From Pseudorasbora parva (Eukaryota; Chordata; Actinopteri; Cypriniformes; Gobionidae): DNA of 64,000 nucleotides. The position numbers and the translations under genes were made by a program. Location: positions 38,985,653-39,049,652 of the forward strand of contig NC_090172.1 in assembly GCF_024679245.1 (NCBI RefSeq). The letters run 5' to 3'. Position 1 is the first letter of the stretch. Every line of letters starts with the position of its first letter. The notes beneath the pieces were generated by a model. It did not search any database, was not told where the DNA came from, and saw nothing but the letters and a program-made list of their open reading frames with translations. This document shows positions 1 to 55,100 of this stretch, piece by piece.

Positions 1-354
1 TATTAAGTTGTGGATTTGGATTTATACATAGATATTCTCAAAACACTACTTTTTGTCAAAATTTATATATATATATATTTAAAAATGTATGTTGATTTGA
101 ATGTCAGTTTTTGCATTAAGTTTACTACATTTAAACCTGAGCACAGAGGAGAACATTTTGCATATAACATCAAAATTCAATAAAAATGTAACAAAAATGA
201 ACAGGTATGTTTTATCACCACATAACTGATCTGATTTGAACCTCTTATTTGAGACTTTTGGCTCAATTTTACCACATTAATAACAGCCATATCAGTTCGT
301 GTGTATTATTATAGTTTGTGTATGTGTCTCTGAGTGTGTTTACATGTGTGTGTT

Positions 355-512
355 TGTGTCTGTTTTGAACTCTTGATGTTTTAGAGTGTAACCTCTTCCT
401 TGTTGTTGTTTTTGTTTCACATATTTGCAAAAAATGTGCTCTCTGTCATGTGTGTTTTGGGGTTTGGGGTGATTGTGTCTATTTTGCACTCTTGATATTT
501 TAGAGTGTCACC
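355..512. repeat. 39-bp imperfect direct repeat upstream of mmp2
   Basis: 355-393 and 474-512 share TGTGTCTRTTTTGMACTCTT and the following GATRTTTTAGAGTGTMACC. Each copy contains CTCTT...AGAG-like short inverted arms. The remaining DNA from 1 to 948 is AT-rich and TG-rich, and I see no gene in it. Confidence 0.7.
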
Positions 513-948
513 CCTACATTCCTATGTAATTTTTCTGGTTCATGGCTGATTTGTGGTTTTCTATCACCAAAAGATTCCCTGAGTTTTTGTGTTTTTGCAT
601 ATTTCCCATTCATTTCCTATGGCGGTCATTTTTGAGACAAGGAGACAAGTGTGACTTTTTTTTATGACCTTTTAACATAACCGAAACATCTCCATGATTT
701 GTTTGTGTGTTCACATGGCTAATGCAATGTGAACACACAATGTCATCCCATTCCGCTGACAGCCTACTTTCAGATTATCCGGTTGCCAGTTTGTACATGT
801 TTAGGTAAAATACCAGATAGTAGCCTATATGTGTTCTTTTCACAGAAAAACTCTGTTTGGGGGTTTAATTACTGTCTTAACACTCCAATCATTGGCTATG
901 CAGTGACTGTGATGTACTCTGAAATACAAGCATGCAGAAACATCATAC

Positions 949-1634
949 TTAAAGCTACACTGTGTGATATTTTCCCCCATCTAGCGGTAAAAAGGTATAT
1001 GACCATCCGGCGAATAATAATTTCTGTTCCTCTCAATTCTGATTTCCTTTCAACTCCTATGGTGGCCGATTTAGTCCAAGATTAACATGGCAATCCCCCT
1101 CTTCACATTCGACACGGTGCCATTGAGTGTTAAAACATGAAAGGCGAAGCTTGAATTTACGGGTATGTCCCTCTTTGGCTAATGTACGTTCAAGATGGAG
1201 AGGCAACTTGGCAACCAGCATTCGAACCCCTCACATGTATGTATTTTCAATGGCATATTATAAACTTACGAGAATACTTTATTACCTGAAAGAAGTAAAT
1301 ATTAATAAGCACATATATTTTTGAAAGAACAAGTGTTTTTAGCTAAGAATAAACTAAAAAAGTTACACAGTGTAGCTTTAAAACGTGAAAGGCGAAGCTT
1401 GAATTTACGGGTATGTCCCTCTTTGACTAATGTACTTTCAAGATGGAGAGGCAACATGGCGACCATAATTCGAACCCCTCACCCGTATGTATTTTCAATG
1501 GCATATTATAAACTTACGAGAATACTTTATTACTTGAATGAAGTAAATATACATTAATGAGCACATATATTTTTGAAAGAACTAACTGTTTTTATCTAAG
1601 AATAAACAAAAAAAGGTACATAGTGTAGCTTTAA
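949..1634. mobile_element. TTAA-flanked MITE with duplicated 3' part
   Basis: The left end reads TTAAAGCTACACTGTGTGA. The same terminal motif appears inverted at 1362-1381 and again at 1615-1634. The parts 1131-1378 and 1379-1631 are about 90% identical direct copies. The TTAA site and the inverted ends suggest a Kolobok- or piggyBac-like non-autonomous element. It ends directly before the mmp2 5' region. Confidence 0.75.
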
Positions 1635-1975
1635 AATGTTTAAACTTAACTTAAATACGCAAGCTTCTCTGTGAGTTTCCATGGCACGCGCACACAAGTC
1701 TCTCTGCTCGCTCGTTCCCGCTGGCGTCTCCTATTTCACTGCTCTCTCAAATTCTTGGATCTGGAGGCTGCGCAGTCCCTGCTCAAGCCCCAGCATCAGA
1801 AAAGTGCGTGTGCAAGCAGAACCTATTCCGCAGACCACGAAAGCAGGATGTGTCGCTGAGGAAAAGAAAGAAATTTTGCAGTGCAGTCGGAGAAACTTTA
1901 AGCTTAGAGAAGACGTCGTAAAGGCCTGTTCACCACCTTATTTTCAGCACAAGGACATCAAGGAGCCGGACCAAA
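1635..1975 (+). promoter_or_regulatory. mmp2: mmp2 5' UTR / proximal promoter region
   Basis: This is the stretch between the TTAA-flanked element and the start codon. No clear TATA box is seen, so the transcription start cannot be fixed. An upstream ATG at 1681 opens a 102-codon frame that runs past the mmp2 ATG in another frame and ends at 1989; it matters only if transcripts begin upstream of 1681. Confidence 0.5.
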
Positions 1976-44078
<42,103 letters not shown>

Positions 44079-44990
44079 ACATCAGCAGAACATTCAGCCC
44101 CTGGCACTCTGTGATGACCTTCATCACTAGATAAACAAGGCCAGCGTTATCGTGCCAAATGACAGCACTCCTGCCCCTCTTGGTTAGTCGGAGCCTCTTA
44201 GATTATAACCCATCCTTAGCTAACCAGAGAGGCCTGGTAAAATTCACTGCCTGGACAATTTTTGCATGCCAGACAGGCAAACAAGACCGCAGTTTTTGCT
44301 GTTTTGTCATAACGTGTGATATTTCTTGTTTATTTTTAATTATGAAAGGGTTGAATGCAGCTCCTACCCCTTAATATAACCTACATGTATATCATCAGTT
44401 TTAAAAGGACTTCTGACATTTCCCATTTGCATGTAAATGTGGCAGTGGTGTCAGTGAGATGCATCTTGAATCATTTTTATTTTGTTTTTTTAATTTGCAC
44501 AGAATAAATCCATCCAGGCAGTATGTAAAAAGCACAAATGTAATATTTTGCTAGTACTGATATGCAAAGATTAAGGACTTAATTCATGTTTTATTTTGTA
44601 GTAAATACTATCCAATAAAAATGTCTACATTTAATAAGAGGACACATTTTATACATGATAATTGTGTACAAACAGAGACCAAACAACTGTCAAAGCACAT
44701 CATTTTTGTTAGTCTTGTTTCTTTCATCTCATGGTACAGAGAGAGATTCATGGCACGGGTTGCCTGAAGACTGTATAGGGTTTGTTGCATGATGGACTCA
44801 TGTCAAGCAAGTATCATGAGAATACTGATTATCATTTGTACTCTTTATTTTTATTTTTTTTATTTTTTCCTGTAGGTTTTGAATTGACGTATGCAATCTG
44901 TTTATATTTGTAATGTTTTTTTATTTTTATTATTTTCCTTTTGCTTTGTGCACTTTGTTACTGTCTCAAAATAAATATTAATTATCCTTT
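44079..44990 (+). other. mmp2: mmp2 3' UTR with three poly(A) signals
   Basis: AATAAA hexamers lie at 44503-44508, 44614-44619 and 44970-44975. The last is probably the main distal signal because it ends the AT-rich 3' region before the lpcat2 promoter. The end at about 44990 is an estimate. Confidence 0.6.
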
Positions 44991-45523
44991 AAATGGAATC
45001 ATGTCGTTCAATTTTAACATTAATCTTGGAAAGCACTGCATCCTAATGATTCTTTGATTTTCACACCAAGAAAACAATTGGTATAGTTCACATTTAACTT
45101 GGCTACTTCACAAAATTACTCAGACTTCACAAACATTATCTAGATAAACAGCGACATCTAGCAGTTATAATTAGCGCCGTTCTCTATCTTGTATGTTTAC
45201 CATATTTTACTCTTAATGTAAAACATAACAATTGAACAATAACAATACTTTTAATGCTTGTTTGTTAATCTTTTGGTCTTGGAAAATGTCAAGAGCGAGT
45301 CTTTAAAAGCTGAACTAGTTGAACTTAAAATATAGGATGCAGTTTTTTTTCAATCGATTATATGTAAATAAATATCCTGTAGTGGGCTGAGTGAACAGCC
45401 GCATGTCCCAACTTTTCAGAACGTTCGTCACCCGTCTGCTCAGCCCATTTAAAAAGAATCGATTCAAACGAATGATTCCTTCTCGAGTTAGAGCATCACC
45501 GCTTCCGATTCTAGACCGCCGGC

Positions 45524-45644
45524 AGAAATACTGGACACACGAATTTGCTGATGTTCCGAGAAAATATTTCTCACCTCGGTGCACTCTCTCGTTAGACAAT
45601 GATTTTTCAGGAAGATTTTATTAGGGCGTGTGTCCAGTATTTCT
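45524..45644. repeat. Perfect 18-bp inverted repeat, 85-bp spacer
   Basis: Left arm 45524-45541 (AGAAATACTGGACACACG) and right arm 45627-45644 are perfect reverse complements. No convincing target duplication flanks them. It could be a tiny MITE or a promoter hairpin upstream of lpcat2. Confidence 0.8.
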
Positions 45645-46077
45645 AAAAGTGTCTATAGCGACTGACAGCACTTGTCCAATGGGCGAACTTGTAGAGAAAA
45701 ACAGCGAGGGCACCTTTAGCCCTGGCTACTACAGGGCTAAATAGGATTATGTCCGTAAGAGGTGGGGTTTGTCTTAAATCCAACGGAACACTGCCTACTT
45801 AGGACATTACATTTAGGACATTTTGCGCATTTTGAGTCGGCTATTGCACGCACAGAAACTCCGGTCTTTCTCCAGAGCTGTCTGGGGATGCACAAACTTG
45901 CCGCTTGCGTGTAGGATTATAATAGAAAAGAGAAGATTTCTAGTTAGGATGCATCATTTGATTGTGAAACACATCCGTTGACCGCTAGGGTTCATGTCAT
46001 AAGGTGGCGCTTGTGGTAATGAGGAAGCTAGTCGTTCAGAGGTTTGACACATGAAGACTCTGCGGTGATGAGAGAAG
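45645..46077 (+). promoter_or_regulatory. lpcat2: lpcat2 promoter / 5' UTR region
   Basis: A CCAAT box is seen at 45676-45680, about 400 bp before the start codon, and no obvious TATA box. The region is less AT-rich than the flanks. The transcription start cannot be read from sequence. Confidence 0.4.
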
Positions 46078-46191
46078 ATGATGCCTGCGCAGAGAGTGTT
46101 CGCGCTGCCCAGACAGCATTCCCTGCTGCTCCCCGCCGTCATCAACCCGTTCGTGCACGACCTTACCTTAACCAAAGCCGATAAAATCAAA
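46078..46191 (+). CDS. lpcat2: lpcat2 exon 1: N-terminal cytosolic region
   Basis: 38 codons, phase 0, GTGAGT donor. It contains LPRQHS (10-15), which fits the MK2 kinase pattern (hydrophobic-x-R-x-x-S) at the place of the regulated Ser34 of mammalian LPCAT2, then INPFVHDL. Confidence 0.9.
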
Positions 46192-49100
46192 GTGAGTCCA
46201 TACTCTCAATGACTTTTCTGTCACTATTACTCAGTCATACATCGCATTAGTGTGTCGACATCTTTATTTGATTTGCTTAATATGCTTCCCTCTAGGCTAT
46301 TGGATGAGATCTCGTATAGTCTTACAGTAATATCTTGGGGAACAGGGTTGACAAATGCATCTGCAGAAAATTATTCTGGTCTAAATAAATGAATATTCAA
46401 ATTTGTACTGCAATATATCAATCGAATAGATCATTTGAAACATTTGTGGTATAGTCTACAGTCTTAATTGATAGTCTAGCTAAAACTCAAAACTATCTTG
46501 TTTACATGCTTGATCAGTTGTTCTCAACCCTTTCGACCTGATCGAAGGCCCTGCTGTCCAACACAATATTCAAAGCACCCACCCCCCTTATATGAGATAA
46601 TTTTGGTATTGCTGCTGTAATTATGACAAAGAGATGTCAACTGTTTTTTTTTTAGTTTTTTTTTTTTTTTTAGAAATGTTTTAAATTAATTACCCAAGAT
46701 TCATTTTTGTTTCCATACTTTTAAAGAACTTTAGTACTGTAGAACTGTAATAGTGTTTTATTTAGCATTTTAATTTATTTTAGAGTTGTGTTTGTTTATT
46801 TTGTGTTTTATACATTATTTTCACCTCAAACTGATTGCATCACAGTCTTAAAAAAGTCCCCACAGAAGAAACATCTGCTAGGTTGAATCACGACTCCCTC
46901 CCATGTTGCTGCAGATGTTTTGAATTGAAACAAGTAATTTGCATTGTGTAGATTTCTTTGACATTTATTGTGTGATTGTGTCTGTTTTTTCTCTTATGTC
47001 TGTGTGTAGTGTTTTCTTCAAGGAATCATCCTTGTGCCGCTCCGTGCCATTTTCTTGCTTCTTGTTCTAATGGTCATGTGGCCGTTGTCTGTCATGATAA
47101 CTTTCGGACAGTCTTTAAAAGGAGCAGTGGAGCCCATGACTGGCTGGAGAAAGTAAATACCACTTCTTGTACACTCATGTTACACACAGATTACACCGCC
47201 TCTACATTTCAGCACAAGATTCAAATTTTAGATTACAGCTTGTTTAAACCATAATAAACACTCCTGGGCTGTTAACTAAATTTGTCTTAGTTCCTGATAT
47301 TAATTATTTGCTACATGCACAGAAGTTATTATGCATTGTACGCTAATAGTGATTTGTTAGGAATTGTGTTTATGTGAGTATGTGTATTGCTATGTGCTTT
47401 TACTTCCTCTGCATTAAAAATAGAAGTGTGCGCTGTGATGCGAAATTTGTTGTGAGCACAACCAGTCAGTTTAATTCATGCTTTTCTGTCAAACAACAGG
47501 CCACGTGGTTTCTTGAGAAATGTCTAATTTGCTGCATCTCATTTCTCTTTGGACTGACCACACTGATCAGATTAATTAAGTATAAGCGTAGGAGGCAGCA
47601 TAGCTGTTGCAGGGATGTGGTTATTCTCTTAACTGATGCAACAACATGCTGATCTCACGCCCGATGAGATGACACACCGTGTTAAAGCAAGCTTTTTGTG
47701 CTGCTCTGTGCATGTGTTGTTGGTATGTTTGACTAAAGTTCACCCACTGTTATTTCTCATGGTTTCTGTGCTTGTATATGTGTTTGTGGGCAGGTTCTTA
47801 CACAAAAGAGTGATGACCTTTCTAGGCCGGCTGTATTTCTTTGGGATGGGTTTCAGGGTGGTGGTGAAGGGAAAGCAAGCCAGCAGTTTAGAGGCCCCTA
47901 TTCTAGCTGTGGCCCCTCACTCTTCTTTCTTTGATGCCATCGCCTGTATTGAAGCTGGTCTGCCCTCTACCGTATCCCGCTCGGAGTCTCTGGAAGCACC
48001 AATCTTTGGCAGTAAGCATTGTGGTTATTTACATCAACATTGGTCTATAAAAAAAAGCATCACAAAAAGTTGTATTACTGCAAATTTGTGGATTATTGCA
48101 AATACCCCAATCAACACAAAGAAACAAATCAGATAAGCAGATGTTAATGTGTCATTGAGTGGCCAACACTTATACCTAATGTGGAAATGATCAGCCCCCC
48201 CAAAAAAAAGTATTAAATATCCATAATTGATGTCAGTTTTGCATATGTTAATATTATTAGTTAATATTGTTTTATTATTTTATGTTTCCCCAGGGTTTTT
48301 GCGCTGTGTGCAGCCAGTGCTTGTTTCACGCACAGATCCAGACTCTCGCAGAAACACTATACTTGAGATTGAGCGGAGAGCAAAGTCAGGAGGACACTGG
48401 CCACAGGTGAGCGCCTCCACTTTTATTTTTGTTCAGTTTATCATGTGTAACTTTTAAAATGGTACAAAAAAATGTTCACAATGTGAAACCAAATTAAGTG
48501 TGTTCCACCTTTTGAAAGCAGGAAATTACTCTTAAATGTGTACTTCCTCAACTTGAATACAGGATTTCCTGTTCCTAAACAATGACCAGTGTCAACATTG
48601 TGGATGTTTAATTAGTCTTACTTAAAGCTGCAGTCTTTAACTTTTTGCGCTCTAGTGGTTAATAAACAGAACTGCATGTGTCTTGCGGAAGAACATTGCA
48701 GTCGGCTCTATTTATGTCTATGGCGAGTCCCGCAGGGACTGTGCTCCTCCGCAGCGGCTCCTACCAGACCGGTCTTAAATAGTTCCAATGTAAACACTTA
48801 TTATAAGTGCACCATAATGATTCAGAATACGACAAAAACATGGTCTTATTGTCAAAAAAATGTATTCAAGTTTACATTCTCATTATATACATTTTGTAAA
48901 TCTTGAACACAAAAAAGTTATGGAAAGCAGCTTTAAACTTTATTTTATTATTAAGACGTTTTTATCTAGCAAACTGTAAGCTATATTTGAAACTGCATAT
49001 TTTATTTTATTAATACAGTATCTACTTTTTTTGTTGATTTACCCTGAAAGAATGGAAGTGAAATGAGACAACATGCCCCATAGGTGGGGTATATTGTAAC

Positions 49101-52100
49101 ATGTGAGGGGGCATATTGTAACATGAGCAAATGACAGCTTAAAATGTTATCTTATATTTAAAAATATATACAAAACAAACTAAAATATTTTGTCAATAAA
49201 ATACAATTATTAACTTTTTGAAATAAAATATTAATTTTTTTATCATTAAAGGGGTGGTAAAACACATTATTTCGAAGGCTTGATTGTGTTTGTGGGGCGC
49301 ACTGTAACGTGTTCATGCCTTGTTTTTATAAAATTGCATTATTTTTCATATATTTTACCTTTATTCTACACTGCTTTGTCCCTCCTTGTAAAAAAGATCT
49401 GATGGTTTCCAGGTTCTATGAAGCCAGTCCCTCAAAAATACGCAATGGTCTCAGATTGGTTAGCTGGCCCAGCTGTGTTCTGATTCGCTAACCGCCTAGT
49501 TCACTCCAGCCTACTCTTCTCCGGAGCAATAAAAGATGGCCTCGCCGCCCTTATTTAATATTCTCAGAGGAGGGGTTTGTGTAAATATTGGAGCTGCTGA
49601 TGTCAGCAAGTCTGGAGGAAAAGGTTGTAGTTCCCAACCGGCCGTTTGCTGTAGTCCTTAGAATTTGATTTCTTTAAAAGCAATTATCTCCCTTTGCTTT
49701 AAACTTTGAGCTTTGTAACTTTGCAGATGTTGTAAATGCTCAAACAGCAACATTACACACTATCTAAAGTGAAAACCAAAAAAAAAAGTGTTTTACCACC
49801 CCTTTAAAAATACACACAACAAACACATCGCTAATACAGCTATACAGCATAGTTAAAAATATAATAATAATGAATAATTTCTGAACATTGACTCTCAGTC
49901 CTTATTTACTCTCTTCTCATGGTTTCTCTAAAGAATTCATAAAAGTATAGAATATTATATCATAGTTCTAATAGGGGCTCATTGTACCGCAGTGTTACAA
50001 CGCACCCCACCTGCGCGACTGGGATTTAAACTGAAGCTTGTGTCTTCTGCTGTTAGATCAGCTTTAAAGAAAGATCTCAACTGTTAAATAACAGATGTAA
50101 AATTCAAATAATATCAGATTTGTCTTATTTTAAATAAACACAAAAAACAGAGATGAGAAATAAACTTAAGTAAGAAATGTACTTTTGCTATAGTAAAATA
50201 AATTTATTTTTAAACTCTGAATTCAAGCCACAGTACACAGTGAAGACAGTGAAGCATGGAGGTGCAAGCATCATGATATGGGCATGTTTCTCCTACTATG
50301 GTGTTGGGCCTATTTATCGCATACCAGGGATCATGGATCAGTTTGCATATGTTAAAATACTTGAAGAGGTCATGTTGCCCTATGCTGAAGAGGACATGCC
50401 CTTGAAATGGTTGTTTCAACAAGACAATGACCCAAAACACACTAGTAAACGGGCAAAGTCTTGGTTCCAAACCAACAAAATTAATGTTATGGAGTGGCCA
50501 GCCCAATCTCCAGACCTTAATCCAATTGAGAACTTGTGGGGTGATATCAAAAATGCTGTTTCTGAAGCAAAACCAAGAAATGTGAATGAATTGTGGAATG
50601 TTGTTAAAGAATCATGGAGTGGAATAACAGCTGAGAGGTGCCACAAGTTGGTTGACTCCATGCCACACAGATGTCAAGCAGTTTTAAAAAACTGTGGTCA
50701 TACAACTAAATATTAGTTTAGTGATTCACAGGATTGCTAAATCCCAGAAGAAAAAAAAATGTTTGTACAAAATAGTTTTGAGTTTGTACAGTCAAAGGTA
50801 GACACTGCTATTTTTTTGAACACACCCCTTTCAACTAATTGCCCAATTGCACAGCCTTAAGAGCGTGCATATCATGAATGCTGGGTCTTGTTTGTTTTCT
50901 GACAATCTACTGAACCTACTGGTAACTTGTTTGCCACGTAGCAATAAAAAATATACTAAAAACCTTGATTATTCTGGTTAGTCACATTGTACTGCTATTA
51001 TTTTGAACAAGACTGTACACAAAGTTTCCTCACCCTGGCATGTGTGGAAAGGGTTAAACCATGCGTGTTACAACTAAACCCGCGTTAGGTTGTGCCCCGC
51101 GCTCCCCTATTGCTGAAAATAACTGCTGGTTTTCTTTTCTTTTTAGGTGCTACTTTTTCCTGAAGGAACATGTACAAACAGATCATGTCTCATTACCTTC
51201 AAACAAGGTTAGCAGATTGTGTTTATTTCTGTTTGTTTGTAATATAGAAAGGTTAATTATAATATTGGATGACATAATAATGCAGATTAAAATATTAAGA
51301 TCCATTTAAGATGTTACAGATACAGTATACCATAGCAAAAGTCCATAACTCAGTAGATAATGAAAGTTGTGTATGAACTGCACCATAGGAAAATCTTCTT
51401 GTCTGTTATCAGATAACTAATTTCCCTAAATGCAAATGTATACAAGTTAAAGGGAAGATAAACTATCACTGAATTAGGGGTTTCGACAGTTTATTTTGGT
51501 GCACTAAACAATCTAGAATGAGGTCAGCGAAACCATCAGCACATAAAAGAGAGTGAGCGTTGTGTCTATGAATAGATATTACACACATCACTAACACTTT
51601 ATCCCTTTGAATATTTGACATTCATTAAAATATAGTTCAATTACTTTTTGCATTAGGCTTCATCAATTTCGCTCGTCAGTGCTATTTATTGTTTGTATTA
51701 CGTTGGTCTGGTGGCAACGTTGTGACCCTGGCCAAAAATAGTCATGGTAGGACGGCATGAATCGGTAAAAATATGTAACACAGAAAATTTCATAAAAATA
51801 AATTCAAAGATCCGTTCAACTTTTGTTTTGGAACTATTTTTCAATCATTATGGTTCTCGGAGGGATGTCTTTTCAACGGTCATTAAACCTCCAAAAGTTT
51901 GCTGGGTATGAATGTAGCTAAAAGGACAAACAGAACAAAGAGGATGAATGAAAGGTGCTTATTTGCTACTCTTTTTACCTCCATAGGTGCCTTTATCCCA
52001 GGAGTCCCAGTACAGCCTGTTCTTATCAGATACCCAAATAAGCTGGTCAGTATAAATTCAAAAGAAATCTTATATCATTTTCATGATGTCTTAGTTTCTG

Positions 52101-55100
52101 GTGAAAAACATATCTGACAAACACAATAGAGTAGCACAAGAAATTTGTTATGTAAAATACAAACCATAAATAACCATAATAACAAAGTAGAGAGGACTGT
52201 AGTAGGCCAACCATAAAAAAAGCTTGCAATTGCATAGGGCCACCTGGCAAAATTACACACATTGGCTAAAGGCTTTCCATGTCTGTCAGTCAAGCTTAAG
52301 CTGTGAATAGCTCTTTTTTAATAGTTTTAATAGAAGAATTTTTACACTTTTTTTTATTTTTTTATTATTACAGGACACAATCACATGGACATGGCAAGGA
52401 CCAAAATCGTAAGTAATATCAAAAATAAACAGCCAAAAGCATTTACACAACTGACAAAATGTTTCTTCACTTATGCCTTTTCCAATCACTGCTACAACAA
52501 AAAAGTAATCAGAATTTAAATTCAAATGCCAGGATTATGTATGTAATGCTCTAAGAAGCACTCTGGTGAGCCAAAAAGGATGTTTCATTGGTTTATTGGT
52601 ATTTAAGATAAGAATAGAGCTACATTTTATAATCAAATGATAAAGTATAATAGCCTGCAGTGATCTAAATTGTCATCTTCCTCCTCTGCTTGTGCAGTCT
52701 TGTTGATCACTTTCTTAGATAAGCTTGGTTTAAAGACTTTTTGCACAGTCATGCATAAACAGTATAGAGAGAGAGCAATGCTTTCTGAAATGCTGTTGGT
52801 TTGGAACCTCACCACTAGTTCCTGTTTTAGGGCCAGACTACTGCTGCTCACACTCTGTCAGTTCCATACTACAGTGGAGGTTGAGGTCTGTACGAAATAT
52901 TTGCATATTTCATGCTAATATTCTCTGCTGTTTTCACCTTCAAAAGAGCATCAAAAAGCGGTTATGCTAGAAGCTTTAATGCTAAAACAATTAACTCAAT
53001 CACGCATTATCTAATCTTACATAGTTGCAAATCATTTCTGAGAATATTTTTGTATTGTGTCTGTTTTAGTTTCTTCCCCCTCACGTTCCTACTGAGATGG
53101 AGAAGAAATGTCCTGTCAAGTTTGCTCAGTCAGTGAGAAATGTCATGGCTGTGTAAGCATTGCTATGTATTATAGCATGTCTGTATAAGATTCTATTTGG
53201 TGGAACTTTACAATATGTGCACAATACAATATTTTGATCTTAAGAATTGTATCTTACTAGGGCTCTGGGCCTGCCGGTCACAGACCACACGTATGAAGAT
53301 TGTCGTCTGATGATTGCAGCTGGAGAACTGACCCTGCCTATGGAGACGGGTCTCGTGGAGTTTACCAAGATCAGCAGGAAACTGGAGTATGACTATTATA
53401 TAAAAAAAAAAATTTTAAAGCCCAAAACTTTTTTTATAATAAAAAATGTGACCACAAAAGGAAAAATAGTAGTTTACAGTTATCATGAAATTCTTGTTCT
53501 TTTATGGAATATTGTAGTATTTATTATAAATTATTCAAATACAAAATGCCATTGTAATATTTGATCAAAATAACTTCCCTTCCTTCTTGCAATGACGTCT
53601 TCACATCTGATGACATGTGCAAGACTGGTGCAAGAGCTGGACAACCTTTCACTCACATTACATTACAGTAATAGCAAACCACAATGATCCAACCATCCAA
53701 TCAAGTCCTGTCCTACATTCTTGTTCAAGAAGCCTTTTACTTAGATATACATCACAATAGGGAAGAAACGACTATCGCAACTATTGTTTCATGACAACTT
53801 GAAGCTTGAAAACTCTGTTTCTCTGTTGTAACTCCAGATTAAAATGGGACAATGTGAAGAAGGAATTGGAGAGTTTTGCCAACATAGCCTGTTCTTGCAA
53901 AGGTGGGAGGATCACAGTTGATGAGTTTGCCAGCTTCCTCAAACTACCCCTCAGCCCAGCTCTACAGGAGCTCTTCGCTCTGTTTGACAGGGTGGGTGTG
54001 TCCATAACTTATATGAAATGGAAATGAGCCCCACGTGATACAGGGAAAATGTACAGAAAATAATTGAAATGTATAAAATACTCTCAGATATCTGCTTTAA
54101 AAAATACTTTATTTTCAGTACACAACCAATATATATCTCTGTGACAGGATGACTCAAACAGTATTATATTTTATTCACAGTGTGGCCTATTTTGAAGCAC
54201 GTTTCATGTGTTTTTTTTGTAGAACGGGGATGGCACCATTGATTTCAGGGAGTATGTCATTGGTGTCACAGTTCTGTGCCGACCAGCTAATAATGAGGAT
54301 GTCATTCAGACTGCTTTTAAGGTAATGACATCACAGTTTGCACTAATGCTATTATGAGAAGACAATTGAAATCCATAAATTCTAAAACTACTGTATGATT
54401 GTGCGAAGATAAAATAAAGATTTAATCTGGTGTAGAGTTAAAGATGATGTTGTGATGTGGTTATGAAGGGTAAACCAAACAAGTACTGATGTGTCAGTGG
54501 TTGTTAGCACCTCAAGGTGGCTTTCAAAAGTCTTGAACTACTTGACAGAAAGAAAAGAGTCAACAGTAGAGCATATAGATGGATTATCTTGTGTGATTTC
54601 TTGTCAAAACTGGTCTTTCCGCAGCTGTTTGACATTGACGAGGACAACTGTATCACCCAAGATGAGTTTAGCGGTTTGATACGTTCTGCTCTTGGAGTGT
54701 GTGATCTTGACGTCAACAGCCTCTTCACAGAAATTGATGCAGATGGATCGGGACACATAACTTATGGTCTGTACACCAACTATATATATTATAGAATATA
54801 TATAGCATATAAGAAATGCTATCTGTTTAGAGAATAGTTTTTTGTAGTATCGTAGGTTTATATGGACTGTCAAACTAATTGCATTTTTGGTTATATATTC
54901 TGTGGTCAAATGGTCTGTACATAGATATGATTATGCACTCAAATCTCAAATATTTTCCTATTAAGCCATTTCTAAATATACTATACCAATCCCAGGTGTA
55001 TCACAGTCCAGAGTTCTTTTCCTGTCCAGGTTCTTGATTTAACTTGTCTAAAGTGAACCCTGACTGTTGTGTTTGTTTCATGCATTCAGCAAGAAAGAAC

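Noticed and set aside
1127..1557. Two similar small proteins in tandem
   Set aside because: The similarity comes from the duplicated 3' part of a MITE; there are no coding features.
47374..47652. 92-codon open frame between lpcat2 exons 2 and 3
   Set aside because: It lies in an intron, and the flanking exons join in frame without it.
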